From NCBI RefSeq assembly GCF_002949735.1, contig NZ_CP026681.1:5672001-5736000 (forward strand): DNA of 64,000 nt, given 5' to 3'. Shown here piece after piece: positions 7,851 through 18,242 of the stretch. A model generated the notes under the pieces. The model made no database searches. It worked only from the letters and a program-made list of their open reading frames with translations, and was not told where the DNA came from. Origin of the DNA: Nostoc sp. 'Peltigera membranacea cyanobiont' N6. GTDB lineage: Bacteria; Cyanobacteriota; Cyanobacteriia; Cyanobacteriales; Nostocaceae. The translations under genes and the position numbers were made by a program. How positions within the stretch are numbered: the stretch's first letter is position 1; every line of letters begins with the position of its first letter.

Positions 7851-8255
7851 CTACTATTTGTTATTTATCCAGTACTTTTACTGATTTCTGTGTTTAGAAC
7901 AATAAATTATTGGTTTTTCTTTTTAAGGAAAGCATAATAAATATATACTTATCTACCTCTGGGTGCCTACTGGTAAATTTATTGTGATGCAAATTGCTTT
8001 CTTACAAACCAAGCTGCAAAAATTAGCAAATTGGAAAATATATGGTGACAAGTTAGTTTGTGACTCACCTTTTACCACAGTAGTAGGACACCTAGAGTTA
8101 TGCTGTTGCCTAAGTTTAGATTATGCTAGGCTCCGCGTTAACGGTGTCTCTCTGTTAGAGAAGCTATCTTGGAAGAAGCGAATAGCACGCGGATACGAGA
8201 CGCTATGTGCGTGCTACAGGAAGGTTAATGCTAACGTACTTAGTGGACTTGGAGT
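7851..8255. other. Intergenic region before dpdE with dispersed-repeat sequence
   Basis: These 405 bp separate the modification genes from the dpdE-J operon. The stretch 8120-8225 is rich in short GC-containing words (CTCCGCGTTAAC, GCACGCGG, GAGACGCTATG, GCGTGCTAC) that resemble the dispersed palindromic repeats of Nostoc intergenic DNA. A 98-codon frame across it has no protein-like features. The dpdE promoter probably lies in 8000-8250. GGAG stands 2 bases before the dpdE ATG. Confidence 0.4.
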
Positions 8256-11200
8256 ATGATAACACTTGGTTCGTTGGTACGTTCCCGAAACAACAGCTTG
8301 GGCATAGGGAAGGTAATCGATATATCTGATACCCAGGCAAATGTTGAGTATTTTTGCTCAGTTGGGCAACGGATAGAAAAAAGCTTACCCTTAAGTTCGC
8401 TATCTCAGTTGAAACTAGAGCGCCAAACTCGATGCTATATTTACCCGGAAAGCCAAGAAGCATGGCTGATTGGCAGAATTTACGAGTGGGATGAGGAACT
8501 TTATCAGTATCGCATTGACTTACCTGATAAAAAGACGATCGCAGTTAGCGAAGAACAAGTATACGTGCGTTGCAATTTACCTCAAGCAGACCCCATCGAG
8601 ACTCTAGCAATGAAGGGGCAAGAAACGCCCTATTTTCACGATAGACGCTTTGCTTTTGTTAAATGCTTAATTTTACAACGCGCTGTCAGTCGGGGAATGA
8701 CGGGATTAATTTCCGCCAATATTAAGCTTTATCCACATCAAGTTGAAGTTGTCCGTCGTGTACTCGAAGATCCGATTCAACGATATTTATTAGCGGATGA
8801 AGTTGGACTGGGAAAAACCATCGAAGCTGGTGCTATTCTTCGTCAATATTTATTAGATGAACCTTCTGGACGTGCGGTAGTGCTAGTTCCGCAATATTTA
8901 CTGGAACAATGGCAGCAGGAATTAGAAAATAAGTTTTACATCTCCCACTTTCTCAAACGGGTAGCAGTGCTGGCGGTTGAGGATATCCACAAAATCAACC
9001 CAAAAGCGAATATTGGCTTGCTAATTTTAGATGAAGCACACCACATTGCAGCAATGGCGACTTCTAAGGATACAACTGTGCTACAGCGTTTTGAGACTTG
9101 CAAAAATATTGCCCATAAAAGCGATCGCCTGCTTCTACTCTCGGCTACCCCGGTTCTCAACCACGAGCAGGATTTTCTCGCCATGCTGCATCTGCTCGAT
9201 CCGACAACCTATAAACTTGATGACTTAGCAGGTTTTCGTGAAAGGGTAGTAAAACGCCAAGATATTGGTCGAATTCTCCTGTCATTTAAAGAAGGTGCAA
9301 ACCCTTTCGTCTTGAAAACTAATCTCAAAAATCTCCGTAACCTGTTTGCTCAAGATAACTATTTACTGGAATTGGCTGACAATCTAGAAAATAGTTTACA
9401 AGCAAAGGCTGGCGATACAGTTGAAATTGTCAGGGCAATTCGTATCCATATTAGCGATACCTACAGACTTCACAGAAGGATGCTTCGCAATCGTCGTGCT
9501 TCTGTAGAAGATGTAATTTTTGACCGTAATATTACACTGAGAACTGAGTATGATTTAGATGAGCGATCGCCTGACATCCACGAACTAATTGAAGAGTGGC
9601 GTGATGTAGCTCCTGATGACAAACAATATCACCACATTTTTTTATTGTTTTTCCGTGCTTCTGGTACTTGGCTGGGTATTTTAAAACAGGTAATTCAAGC
9701 ACGTTTAAGTAGTGAGACAGCGCTGCGGGAGGGTTTCCCTCCGCAGGCGACTGCGTTCCCCGAAGGGGTTCTCGAAGAGTACACGAAGGGTATATCCACT
9801 GCGGAATTAATTCAGGAGTTTGGCGCTGATAGTGTTCGCATCCTGACTGAAACTCCTAAATTTGCTGGGGAAGCAGAGATTTTGCAAAGCCTACTGCAAA
9901 TTATAGAACAACCTTCAGAGGATGGCGATCGCCTTGAATTACTCAAGACAGTTATCCTCTATCAACTCTGCGAACCTTTAAAATTACAATCCTTGAAATC
10001 CAACCTCCCTAAATTGCTTGCAGAGGTTCAAAAACGGCTAAAAAGACCGATGCCGGGAGATAGTCTGCCCAAAATTGTTATATTTACCAGTTTTGTGCAA
10101 ACTTGCGCTGAAATTGTCCGTTATTTGAGCGATCGTTTTGGTGAGGGGACTATCGTCAGTCATCAAGTTGGACAAACTCCCTCTCAAGTAGAGGAGAACT
10201 TAAATCGGTTTAAAAAAGACCCCAAATGCTTTATTTTAGTTTGCGACTCCTCCGGCGAAGAAGGTCGTAACTTACAATTTACCAACTACATGATATGTTT
10301 TGACTTGCCTTGGTCGCCAAATCGCCTAGAACAAAGAATTGGTAGGATAGATCGGATTGGTCGTCTATTGAAAGTTGAGTTTACAGTATTTGCTGGCGTA
10401 GACTTACCCGATAGTCTCCATGATGCATGGTATCGCTTATTAAAAGAAGGGTTTAATATCTTTAGACAATCTATTGCTAGTCTCCAATTTTATGTAGATG
10501 AAAAATTACCTGTATTAGCAGAAATATTGTTTAAATCGGGTGCAAATGGACTATTAGAAAGTATAGAAGTAATTCAAAAAGAAATTGAGCAGGAACAAGT
10601 CAAAATTAGCGAACAGAACGCCCTAGATGAAATTGATGCTCTGGATGAGAATGCTACCCAATATTTTCAAGCTTTAGACGATTATGATGCCCGTCATCAG
10701 GAAATCCAGCAAGTAACTGAAGATTGGATTTGTGGTGCGTTGGGATTTGAGTCAATTACTAATCCTAATTTATCGGCACTAAAGCGTTATAAACCTACCG
10801 GAAATACATTAATTCCAGCAAATGATTTAAGCAGCAATTTTGCACGGGTTTTAGAAGAATTTGGGACTTTTAACCGTAGGGTAGCAAATCAACAGCTTGG
10901 TGCAAAACTCTACCGCATTGGTGAAAAATTTGTAGACGCACTATCATCTTATATTCATTGGGACGACCGGGGTCAAGCCTTTGCTATGTGGCGAGTTGCA
11001 GAAACTTGGGATTCTGGGGAAGGTGAAGAGTGGTATGGTTTCCGATTGAATTACGTTATTGAAACAAATTTAACGAATTACAAAAACACCACAAAAGATA
11101 AAACTTTGCAAAGACGCGTAGATGGGTTATTCCCTCCAATTGTAGAAAGTGTATTTATTGATGCACGATATGAACCAATGTGTGCGGTTGAAGATGAAAC

Positions 11201-11639
11201 ACTATTAAATATCTTGCAACGTCCTTATAATGGCAAGGGCGGTAAATATCGAGATTACAACTTAGCCAAAAGTCGTTTATCTATTCTTGATAATTTTATT
11301 GAGCCTAGCAGTTGGCAAGAATTTTGCCATCAGACGCGTGACACATCTTTAGAATTACTCAGTCAGCGTCCTGAATTTATTTCATTATGTGAAAATAGCG
11401 CCATCCGTGCTGGACAAAAATTAGGTAAGAGACTAGACCAATTGCGCTTGCGTCTCAACCGACTTACTAACCAAGAGCGTATTTCTAATAACGTACTGGA
11501 GCAAGAACTCAATAACGAAATGGCATTAAACCAAGTAATTATCGAAGGAATTCGTCATCCTACCATTCGTCTTGATTCTGTTGGTTTTATTATCGTTTCT
11601 GGGCGACCTCCAGCTAAATCTGAGGAGGATGATTTATGA
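8256..11639 (+). CDS. dpdE: DpdE, SNF2/RapA-type helicase (1127 aa)
   Basis: An SF2 translocase of the dpd restriction arm. The N-terminal 110 residues look like a Tudor/SH3-type barrel (SLVRSRNNSLGIGKVIDI). The motor follows with DEVGLGKT at 181-188, LILDEAHH at 259, LLLSATPVLN near 295, and the C-terminal lobe ending in PWSPNRLEQRIGRIDRIGR near 685-704. The remaining 400 residues are helical with no known domain. In Salmonella Montevideo dpdE is needed for the restriction-like phenotype. The TGA overlaps the dpdF ATG (ATGA). A repetitive DNA insert adds about 25 residues near position 490. Confidence 0.85.
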   Translation: MITLGSLVRSRNNSLGIGKVIDISDTQANVEYFCSVGQRIEKSLPLSSLSQLKLERQTRCYIYPESQEAWLIGRIYEWDEELYQYRIDLPDKKTIAVSEEQVYVRCNLPQADPIETLAMKGQETPYFHDRRFAFVKCLILQRAVSRGMTGLISANIKLYPHQVEVVRRVLEDPIQRYLLADEVGLGKTIEAGAILRQYLLDEPSGRAVVLVPQYLLEQWQQELENKFYISHFLKRVAVLAVEDIHKINPKANIGLLILDEAHHIAAMATSKDTTVLQRFETCKNIAHKSDRLLLLSATPVLNHEQDFLAMLHLLDPTTYKLDDLAGFRERVVKRQDIGRILLSFKEGANPFVLKTNLKNLRNLFAQDNYLLELADNLENSLQAKAGDTVEIVRAIRIHISDTYRLHRRMLRNRRASVEDVIFDRNITLRTEYDLDERSPDIHELIEEWRDVAPDDKQYHHIFLLFFRASGTWLGILKQVIQARLSSETALREGFPPQATAFPEGVLEEYTKGISTAELIQEFGADSVRILTETPKFAGEAEILQSLLQIIEQPSEDGDRLELLKTVILYQLCEPLKLQSLKSNLPKLLAEVQKRLKRPMPGDSLPKIVIFTSFVQTCAEIVRYLSDRFGEGTIVSHQVGQTPSQVEENLNRFKKDPKCFILVCDSSGEEGRNLQFTNYMICFDLPWSPNRLEQRIGRIDRIGRLLKVEFTVFAGVDLPDSLHDAWYRLLKEGFNIFRQSIASLQFYVDEKLPVLAEILFKSGANGLLESIEVIQKEIEQEQVKISEQNALDEIDALDENATQYFQALDDYDARHQEIQQVTEDWICGALGFESITNPNLSALKRYKPTGNTLIPANDLSSNFARVLEEFGTFNRRVANQQLGAKLYRIGEKFVDALSSYIHWDDRGQAFAMWRVAETWDSGEGEEWYGFRLNYVIETNLTNYKNTTKDKTLQRRVDGLFPPIVESVFIDARYEPMCAVEDETLLNILQRPYNGKGGKYRDYNLAKSRLSILDNFIEPSSWQEFCHQTRDTSLELLSQRPEFISLCENSAIRAGQKLGKRLDQLRLRLNRLTNQERISNNVLEQELNNEMALNQVIIEGIRHPTIRLDSVGFIIVSGRPPAKSEEDDL
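9721..9796. repeat. Palindromic repeat inserted in frame in dpdE
   Basis: Two hairpins stand in a row: CTGCGGGAGGG/CCCTCCGCAG (near-perfect) and CCCCGAAGGGG, followed by CTCGAAGAGTACACGAAGGG. This is the composition of dispersed repeats found between genes in Nostoc-type genomes. Here it is read through in frame as roughly ALREGFPPQATAFPEG, between the helicase lobes of DpdE. Confidence 0.6.
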
Positions 11640-14185
11640 TTGACTCATTCTCAGAACTTCGGGAAATTCTCAAAACAGGTAAAATTCCTGAAGATATTAG
11701 CCATGTTTCAGAAGCCTGTCATCGGCGCTTGTTGGATGCACTGCGAAACTCGCCTGGGTCTGCGGATATTGTTAGTCTAGTGCGTCATGTGTTGCGACGG
11801 GAAGATGAAAAACAAGGTGGAAGTTCTGCAACGACTCTTTTAGTACCCCGCAAATCGCCTTTTCCTAATCGCAGTATTTGGGAGTCGGCTAGCATAACCG
11901 TGCTGCGCGAAGATAAAGAACACTATCTCATTAGCGCCCGTCCTTGGCAACCAGAATGGCTTGACCTGGCTGACCAATATCCGCCAGATGCACCTTTATT
12001 TAAAGAAGAAAACCGGCGGAATTATGAACCAGTTGCGGGCGACCCGTTTTTGCAACTCGTAGAGCTAGACGCTTATCGTAGTATTGGACAGCGTGAAGCA
12101 ATTCGCGCTGTTTTGACTGCTCCTGATAATTCAACTTTAGTAATTAACTTACCTACGGGTGCTGGAAAAAGCCTTTGCGCTCAATTACCTGCATTGCTGA
12201 ACTCCAGAAATAATAATGGTGTCAGCGTGGTAGTTGTTCCGACTACAGCATTGGCTATTGACCAACAACGGGCATTAAAACCTTTTGTACACCATGCCAC
12301 AGCTTATTATAGCGATGATTCTGTCGAGGGTAAAGAAAGAAGAGAAGGGATACGCGATCGCATTCGCGCCGGAACCCAAAGGATAATTTTTACCTCTCCT
12401 GAAAGTTTAATGGATTCTCTGGCATCTGCTCTGTATGAAGCAGCCAAACTAGGGATATTACGGTATTTTATTATCGATGAAGCGCACATGGTAGAGCAAT
12501 GGGGTGATGATTTTCGTCCCGCCTTTCAAGAAATTCCTGGTTTGCGAAGAGATTTATTGCGTCTTAATTCTTTCACAACTTTATTGCTAACAGCAACTTT
12601 AACAGAATCTTGTTTAGATACCCTGGAAACATTATTTGGTCAAGATTTACAAGTTATATCTGCTGTACAGTTGCGACCAGAGCCTGCTTATTGGTTTAAG
12701 AAATGTGAGACTGAAGAACTTAGAAAAGAAAGGCTACTTGAGGCAGTCTATCATCTTCCCCGTCCGTTAATTATTTACGGAACTAAAGTTAAAGATGTAG
12801 AGGATTGGAAACGAGAATTAACCCGCGCTGGATTTAAAAGATGTGACCTGATGACAGGTAAATCTACTCCTCAGCAACGGGAGCAACTAATTGAAACATG
12901 GCGAGAAGGAAAGATTGATATAGTTGTTGCTACTTCTGCCTTTGGATTAGGTATTGACCAATCAGGTGTCAGAGCAGTAATTCATGTTTGTATTCCCGAA
13001 ACCATTGACCGTTTCTATCAAGAAGTTGGACGGGGAGGAAGGGATGGAAAAGCATGTATGTCGCTAACATTATATACAACTGAGGACTTCGGAATTGCTC
13101 GTGGTTTAAACGAAAAATCGACAATTACTATCGAGAGAGGATTGCAGCGTTGGCAAAGTATGTTTGCGAAAAAAGAACCCCTAAAAGACGGTAAATATCG
13201 CGTGCCTATTAATAATCCTCCCTCTTTACTAGAAACAGATATTGATATGCGAAGTGACCAAAACAGGGCTTGGAATATCCGCACTTTAACGTTGATGAAC
13301 CGAGCAAATCTAATTGAAATCGACTCAGAAGAACCTCCCCAGAAAAAAAACTCTGAATCAGAATCTGAAGAAGCTTATCAAGCAGCTTGGGATTTATACC
13401 GAAATTCTCGTAGTATTCGTATCCGCAATCAGCTTCACTTAGAAAAATTCACTTGGGAATCTGAAGTTGAACCAGTGCGCCAGGAACGCCAAAACTGGAG
13501 TTATAAAAATCTGCAACTAATGAAAGAGGCTTTAAAAGCTAAACGTTGTATTTCAGAAATATTTGAGGAAGCTTATAGTATTCCCTCACGTCACACTCCA
13601 GAAACCAGAAGTCCAGTGAGAGCCTATCGCGCTTGTGGGGGTTGTCCTGTTTGTAGAGAAAATGGGGTGAAACCGTTTCCAGGAATTATGCCTGGAATTA
13701 TGCCTGAACCAAGCTCCGTTTGGCAAAAACCAAAATTTTTTGTCGGTGAAGAACTGCAACGCTTGTTGTTGGGCGATAATTTAATGCTTATTTTTTATGA
13801 ATATTTAGAAGATAAAAGTAGGAAGCGCCGCATAAATAAAGTGTTGAAATGGTTTGTAGAACAAGGGATGATAAATATTATTATCCCTTGTGAGTTACAG
13901 GAAACATTGATTAAGGAAGTAAACAGAATTCCAAACGCTTTCATATTTTTATGGGAAACCTATCAGCCAAGAAAAATGCCACATATTCCTACTCTTATTT
14001 TCCATCCTGAAGCAGAACAATTACCTTACAATTATTTATCAAAAAATAGTATGTTTAAGGCTCCGCGCGTTATTTTACTACCTAAAGATACACCAGATCC
14101 CAGTCGAACTGACCGACGACTGATTGATATTTTTTCAGGACGGCAGTTTAAATTTGACTCCTTTTCTACGGAGATTGGTGTATGA
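11636..14185 (+). CDS. dpdF: DpdF, RecQ-like helicase (849 aa)
   Basis: An SF2 helicase of the RecQ type within the dpd cluster. Visible motifs are the Walker A sequence PTGAGKS near residue 173, DEAH in IIDEAHMVEQWGDDFRP near 280, LLLTATLTE, and the C-terminal lobe with GLGIDQSGVRAVIH and FYQEVGRGGRDG near 440-465. CGGCPVC near 665 could bind zinc, although it is not in the usual RecQ position. The ATGA junctions with dpdE upstream and dpdG downstream, plus a strong GAGGAGG 7 bases before the start, indicate translational coupling. Cluster position, size and motifs fit DpdF. Confidence 0.83.
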   Translation: MIDSFSELREILKTGKIPEDISHVSEACHRRLLDALRNSPGSADIVSLVRHVLRREDEKQGGSSATTLLVPRKSPFPNRSIWESASITVLREDKEHYLISARPWQPEWLDLADQYPPDAPLFKEENRRNYEPVAGDPFLQLVELDAYRSIGQREAIRAVLTAPDNSTLVINLPTGAGKSLCAQLPALLNSRNNNGVSVVVVPTTALAIDQQRALKPFVHHATAYYSDDSVEGKERREGIRDRIRAGTQRIIFTSPESLMDSLASALYEAAKLGILRYFIIDEAHMVEQWGDDFRPAFQEIPGLRRDLLRLNSFTTLLLTATLTESCLDTLETLFGQDLQVISAVQLRPEPAYWFKKCETEELRKERLLEAVYHLPRPLIIYGTKVKDVEDWKRELTRAGFKRCDLMTGKSTPQQREQLIETWREGKIDIVVATSAFGLGIDQSGVRAVIHVCIPETIDRFYQEVGRGGRDGKACMSLTLYTTEDFGIARGLNEKSTITIERGLQRWQSMFAKKEPLKDGKYRVPINNPPSLLETDIDMRSDQNRAWNIRTLTLMNRANLIEIDSEEPPQKKNSESESEEAYQAAWDLYRNSRSIRIRNQLHLEKFTWESEVEPVRQERQNWSYKNLQLMKEALKAKRCISEIFEEAYSIPSRHTPETRSPVRAYRACGGCPVCRENGVKPFPGIMPGIMPEPSSVWQKPKFFVGEELQRLLLGDNLMLIFYEYLEDKSRKRRINKVLKWFVEQGMINIIIPCELQETLIKEVNRIPNAFIFLWETYQPRKMPHIPTLIFHPEAEQLPYNYLSKNSMFKAPRVILLPKDTPDPSRTDRRLIDIFSGRQFKFDSFSTEIGV

Positions 14186-15090
14186 GTGTACTCAAAGAAC
14201 CTCTCGCTACACCCAGTAGAGTTAGAGGCATTTTTAGATACTTATTACAAAAAAAAGGACAAAAGGAGAAAAGAGAAGTTTTAGAAAAAATTCTTTCTCC
14301 TGATGAACTTGTGAAAGACGCGCCTTCTGGTCGCCCTATGTTCCGTAAAACAATCAATCAAATAAAAAATAGAATCGTCAATGGAGTTCACAATATAGGT
14401 CTTTTGATTGAAGAGGAAGATGAAATAGCGATAAATCCAAGTCTTACCGAGGATTCTATAAATCCTCAAATTGGTGACCAATTATTACCTAATACACTAG
14501 CTACCCTATTTTTTGCCTCTGGTAATACAGATGAGGAAGACTTTGGTCTTGTTTGTGCTTGGTACTTGGCACAAAATATTTATGATGCTCCTGGAAATTG
14601 GGAAGCGATTCAAAATCAGGTCAGTGAACAACAAGTTGGTGAGTTACTAAGAATGACGAATAGCACTCTTTACGGTCAAATGGATGACTGGATGTGCTAC
14701 ATGGGTTTAGCTTGGGGCCATGCTTTGGGAGGAAAAAGAGTAACTGTTCCTGACCCTACGCTTTATATAAAACGAAATTTGAAGAATTTATTCAATGATC
14801 AGGTTGGTGCAAAACTTCTCATTCGAGAATTTATTGATAGATTAGCAAAAAAATGCCCTCTATTTGAAACAGGTAAGTTTCGAGAAATAATTGAAATAAA
14901 TATTGGTGGCCGTCAACTTAATTATTTATCTACTAGCACTGCGTTTGCTTTGTTTCGCTTACGAGATGAAGGTTATATCCAGCTTAAAAGAGAATCTGAT
15001 GCTGACCTAATGATTCTACCAAAAGCGAATAACCAAGTCGATGATGATGGGCGAATTTCTCATATTACTTGGCAAGGAGAGAACTCATGA
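14182..15090 (+). CDS. dpdG: DpdG (302 aa)
   Basis: A protein of about 300 residues with no catalytic motif that I can see. The N-terminal half includes possible winged-helix segments (TPSRVRGIFRYLLQKKG). The middle is helical (MDDWMCYMGLAWGHALGG), and the C-terminus has a second wHTH-like stretch (LSTSTAFALFRLRDEGYIQL). In Salmonella Montevideo dpdG is required for the restriction-like phenotype. Identification rests on gene order between dpdF and dpdH and on length, not on a motif. Both ends overlap neighbours by ATGA, so its stoichiometry is probably tied to theirs. Confidence 0.72.
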   Translation: MSVLKEPLATPSRVRGIFRYLLQKKGQKEKREVLEKILSPDELVKDAPSGRPMFRKTINQIKNRIVNGVHNIGLLIEEEDEIAINPSLTEDSINPQIGDQLLPNTLATLFFASGNTDEEDFGLVCAWYLAQNIYDAPGNWEAIQNQVSEQQVGELLRMTNSTLYGQMDDWMCYMGLAWGHALGGKRVTVPDPTLYIKRNLKNLFNDQVGAKLLIREFIDRLAKKCPLFETGKFREIIEINIGGRQLNYLSTSTAFALFRLRDEGYIQLKRESDADLMILPKANNQVDDDGRISHITWQGENS

Positions 15091-18000
15091 CTTTTGAAAA
15101 GTTTGTTTGCTGGAATTTGGAAAGAGTTCGCCGGGTTATGGATGTGGAAGCAACCCAACCCCCAAATCATCTGTTTTTGGCGACTCACCATCCCATCGCC
15201 ATGTATCGCCAAGAACTTATAAAGGCATCATCGCAGATTGAATACGATGAGCAGAAATTCCTCAAGGATTTTCTCGCAGAAAAAGATTTTGCTTTCGTGC
15301 CAGTTTTAGGCGGTTCTGGTACAGGTAAATCGCACCTAATACGTTGGTTGGCGGCTAATATAAAATCGACGGAGAAACGCAAGGTATTATTGATTCCTAA
15401 AATCGGTACAAATCTGAAAGATATTGTCAGTCTTATCCTCGAAGGTATGGAGGGAGAAAGATTTGATGAATACCGGGAAAGAGTAAAACGAGCAACTAAT
15501 ACCTTAACTGAAACTCAGGCGCGGGTACAACTTCTCAATCAACTGGCAGCAGCAGTAGGTGATGATGGGAAACGTGATAGAACGCAACTAACTGATGAGC
15601 ATAATTACCTCATTGATGAGCTTGATTCTCTTCTATATGACCCATTTTTTCGGGAACATTATTGGCTTCGAGATAATGGTATTATTCATCGCTTAGTCAT
15701 CCATATTTTGGGACGTAGAGATACGGTAGAGATTGTCGAAGAAAGGCGAGAATTTTCTATTGATGACTTGCCTAATAACCTTTTATATTTGGAAAAAGCT
15801 GGAGAAAGGTCTCGAAGTTTTTATACTGAGCTTTGGAGTAGCGATGAAATCAAGAAAATAACCGTAGACTGGTTGAACCAGCACCTAAATGAAGCCATTA
15901 CCCAAGTGTTGAATTTGGGTCGGGAAGACCTGCGAAGATTAATGTGCGAAGTTCGGGAGATATTGGCAGAACAAAATGTCGAATTAGTTCTGTTAATTGA
16001 AGACTTTGCGAAGTTACAAGGTATAGACCTAGAAGTATTAGAAGCAGTTTTGGCACGACCTCAACAATTAGGAAGTAAACCAATGTGTGCCATCCGCACG
16101 GCCTTGGCTTGTACTACAGGTTATTTTGAGAGTTTAATTGATACAGTAAAACAGCGTCTTACCTTCAGTGTTAATCTTGATGTTGGCACAGTTGGGGATC
16201 AATCTTTAATTACCCAAGATGATATTCAAGACTTTGTTGCTAGATATCTGAATACAGTTCGTTTAGAAGATAAAGTTATTCTTGATTGGGCAACTTCTAA
16301 CAATCACGAAGATAATTTTCAAAATGAACCTCTTGTAAGTGCTTGTAGCGATTGCGAACACCGCGAAGCTTGTCACGCTGGTTTTGAAAATGTGAATGGA
16401 ATAGGTTTATATCCTTTTACACCCAAAGCTTTAGAGCAAATGCAGCATAGAGTTAACACTGGTAATTTTAATCCGCGAATTTTGATTAAAGATGTGTTGA
16501 AGTACACTCTTGAAAATGGATTAGATAATATTAAAAAAGGGCTTTTTCCTTCTGTAAGCCTGCGAGAGCATTTCGGTAAAATGCGGCTGAGTGCGATGTT
16601 ACAGGCAGACATAAAAGCTAAAGATCCCCAAAACTTTGACCGTCGTGAAATACTAATAGATTTATGGACTGACAGCAATGAGCTTTGTGATTTACCCATA
16701 CAAATTCACACAGCTTTAAATCTACCTCCGCTTGGAGTCAAAATTAAGCAGACTGAAATTAAGCGTGTTATACCACAATCTCAAATTAGTCATGTACTAC
16801 CACGAGTCACAGAAGCTGTAAAAAGCTATCAAACGACACGTGAAGAAACAGAAGATGTTCAGAAAGAAATTCTTCCAAATAAACTAGCAGAACAAATAAA
16901 GCTTTTAGATAATTGGAACAATCAAGAAATTTTACATCAAGACTTAGGAAAACCACTACGCGAATTTATTTATCCTGCAATTATTGAAAGAATTAATTGG
17001 GATTCAGAGATTTTGCTTCAAGGAAGTTTTGCCAGATCCTCCAAGTCACGGGAGGATGTTGATAAAGGTAATAAAATTTTTAAACAAAGAAATATAGTCT
17101 TTTATAGTCCAAGGGTTACAAGAGAAACAATTGCTGGAGTGAAGTTATCACTTCCGCTTAATCCTGATGATGTGGACGAGTTTCGTACAACTGCGATCGC
17201 CTTTCAAGGTATCCTACTATATAGCCATTATAAAAACTGGAAGTTTGAAAATGGCGATCGCTATTTCCGTACCTACACTCGACAATTAGAAAAATGGAGC
17301 CAGTACGTCTTAGAGCAAATTCGCCTTTACCCTCGTGAGTTTGGAGAAGCTTGGAACCCAGTACCAGCAGCAGTAGAATTACTGGCGATAACCTCCACGA
17401 TGGCGGGACATCCTACAAATTCCTTGGAAGACGTGATTAATGCTTTGTTTTTAGACGTAGAAAATAATAACGATGAAAATCGTGCTTTAAGTTGGAAACA
17501 ATTATTTAAATCACTCAAAAAATATCGTAAAGACTTATTAGAAATTGTTCAAAGTCGAATTGCTTGTACCAAAGGAAGCTCAACCCAATTTCAAATTATT
17601 GATGCAATCCAAATTATCGAACCTCTAGAGAAGGTTAGAAAAACTTGGCAGCCTCAATGTGAAATTCCCGAAGATATCCGCGATAATAAACTTTTCCAGG
17701 ATATCTACAAAGCACGCCAGCAAGTAGATGAACTCCTAGAGAAAGCTATCGAAGAAGAGTACGAACGACAGTTAGATATCTATCAGCGTCTAATATCCGA
17801 ATTGGGAGAAAACATTAAGACAAAGGATGTTATTGACGCTCTCAAAGCTGCAATGGAAGCTGCACAAGATGCAGCTGTATTTCGTGGACAAAAAGACTTT
17901 GATGGTATGACAAATGTGTTAAATAAATTCATGCCAAGAGCAATTAAAACTTATAGAGACACAATGAAGCGTGTACAAACGGAGAAAGAAAATCCAGAAA

Positions 18001-18242
18001 GTAACATCGGTAAATTACTTCAGTACTTGAGTGAAGATTATCAAAATGTCATTACTACTTCTTCAGAATTCATTGACAACACTAATGATTTTTTGCATAC
18101 TTCGATTCTTGAAGTAAAAAGTCGTATTGTGGAGTTAGAACAATCTGGTGGTACAACGAGAGAATCTAGTCATAAAGAAATTCGTGATGGTTTAGCTAAT
18201 TTACGGATTCTAATGAATGAAATTAAAGGAGATACAAAATGA
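15087..18242 (+). CDS. dpdH: DpdH, large P-loop ATPase (1051 aa)
   Basis: A large STAND/AAA-like ATPase. The Walker A motif GGSGTGKS is near residues 76-83, a Walker B-like LVLLIEDFAKLQ near 300, and a zinc-binding-like CSDCEHREAC near 419. The C-terminal 200 residues are strongly helical and probably coiled coil. The ATG at 15087 is chosen because it overlaps the dpdG stop as ATGA and follows AAGGAGAG; an in-frame TTG 18 bases upstream is less likely. Gene order (after dpdG, before dpdI) and size support DpdH. It presumably couples ATP hydrolysis to restriction by the other Dpd proteins; this is inference. Confidence 0.8.
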   Translation: MTFEKFVCWNLERVRRVMDVEATQPPNHLFLATHHPIAMYRQELIKASSQIEYDEQKFLKDFLAEKDFAFVPVLGGSGTGKSHLIRWLAANIKSTEKRKVLLIPKIGTNLKDIVSLILEGMEGERFDEYRERVKRATNTLTETQARVQLLNQLAAAVGDDGKRDRTQLTDEHNYLIDELDSLLYDPFFREHYWLRDNGIIHRLVIHILGRRDTVEIVEERREFSIDDLPNNLLYLEKAGERSRSFYTELWSSDEIKKITVDWLNQHLNEAITQVLNLGREDLRRLMCEVREILAEQNVELVLLIEDFAKLQGIDLEVLEAVLARPQQLGSKPMCAIRTALACTTGYFESLIDTVKQRLTFSVNLDVGTVGDQSLITQDDIQDFVARYLNTVRLEDKVILDWATSNNHEDNFQNEPLVSACSDCEHREACHAGFENVNGIGLYPFTPKALEQMQHRVNTGNFNPRILIKDVLKYTLENGLDNIKKGLFPSVSLREHFGKMRLSAMLQADIKAKDPQNFDRREILIDLWTDSNELCDLPIQIHTALNLPPLGVKIKQTEIKRVIPQSQISHVLPRVTEAVKSYQTTREETEDVQKEILPNKLAEQIKLLDNWNNQEILHQDLGKPLREFIYPAIIERINWDSEILLQGSFARSSKSREDVDKGNKIFKQRNIVFYSPRVTRETIAGVKLSLPLNPDDVDEFRTTAIAFQGILLYSHYKNWKFENGDRYFRTYTRQLEKWSQYVLEQIRLYPREFGEAWNPVPAAVELLAITSTMAGHPTNSLEDVINALFLDVENNNDENRALSWKQLFKSLKKYRKDLLEIVQSRIACTKGSSTQFQIIDAIQIIEPLEKVRKTWQPQCEIPEDIRDNKLFQDIYKARQQVDELLEKAIEEEYERQLDIYQRLISELGENIKTKDVIDALKAAMEAAQDAAVFRGQKDFDGMTNVLNKFMPRAIKTYRDTMKRVQTEKENPESNIGKLLQYLSEDYQNVITTSSEFIDNTNDFLHTSILEVKSRIVELEQSGGTTRESSHKEIRDGLANLRILMNEIKGDTK

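Noticed and set aside
7963..8259. 98-codon plus-strand frame before dpdE
   Set aside because: It runs through dispersed-repeat sequence, overlaps the dpdE start, is Cys- and Leu-rich without a domain pattern, and has no ribosome binding site.
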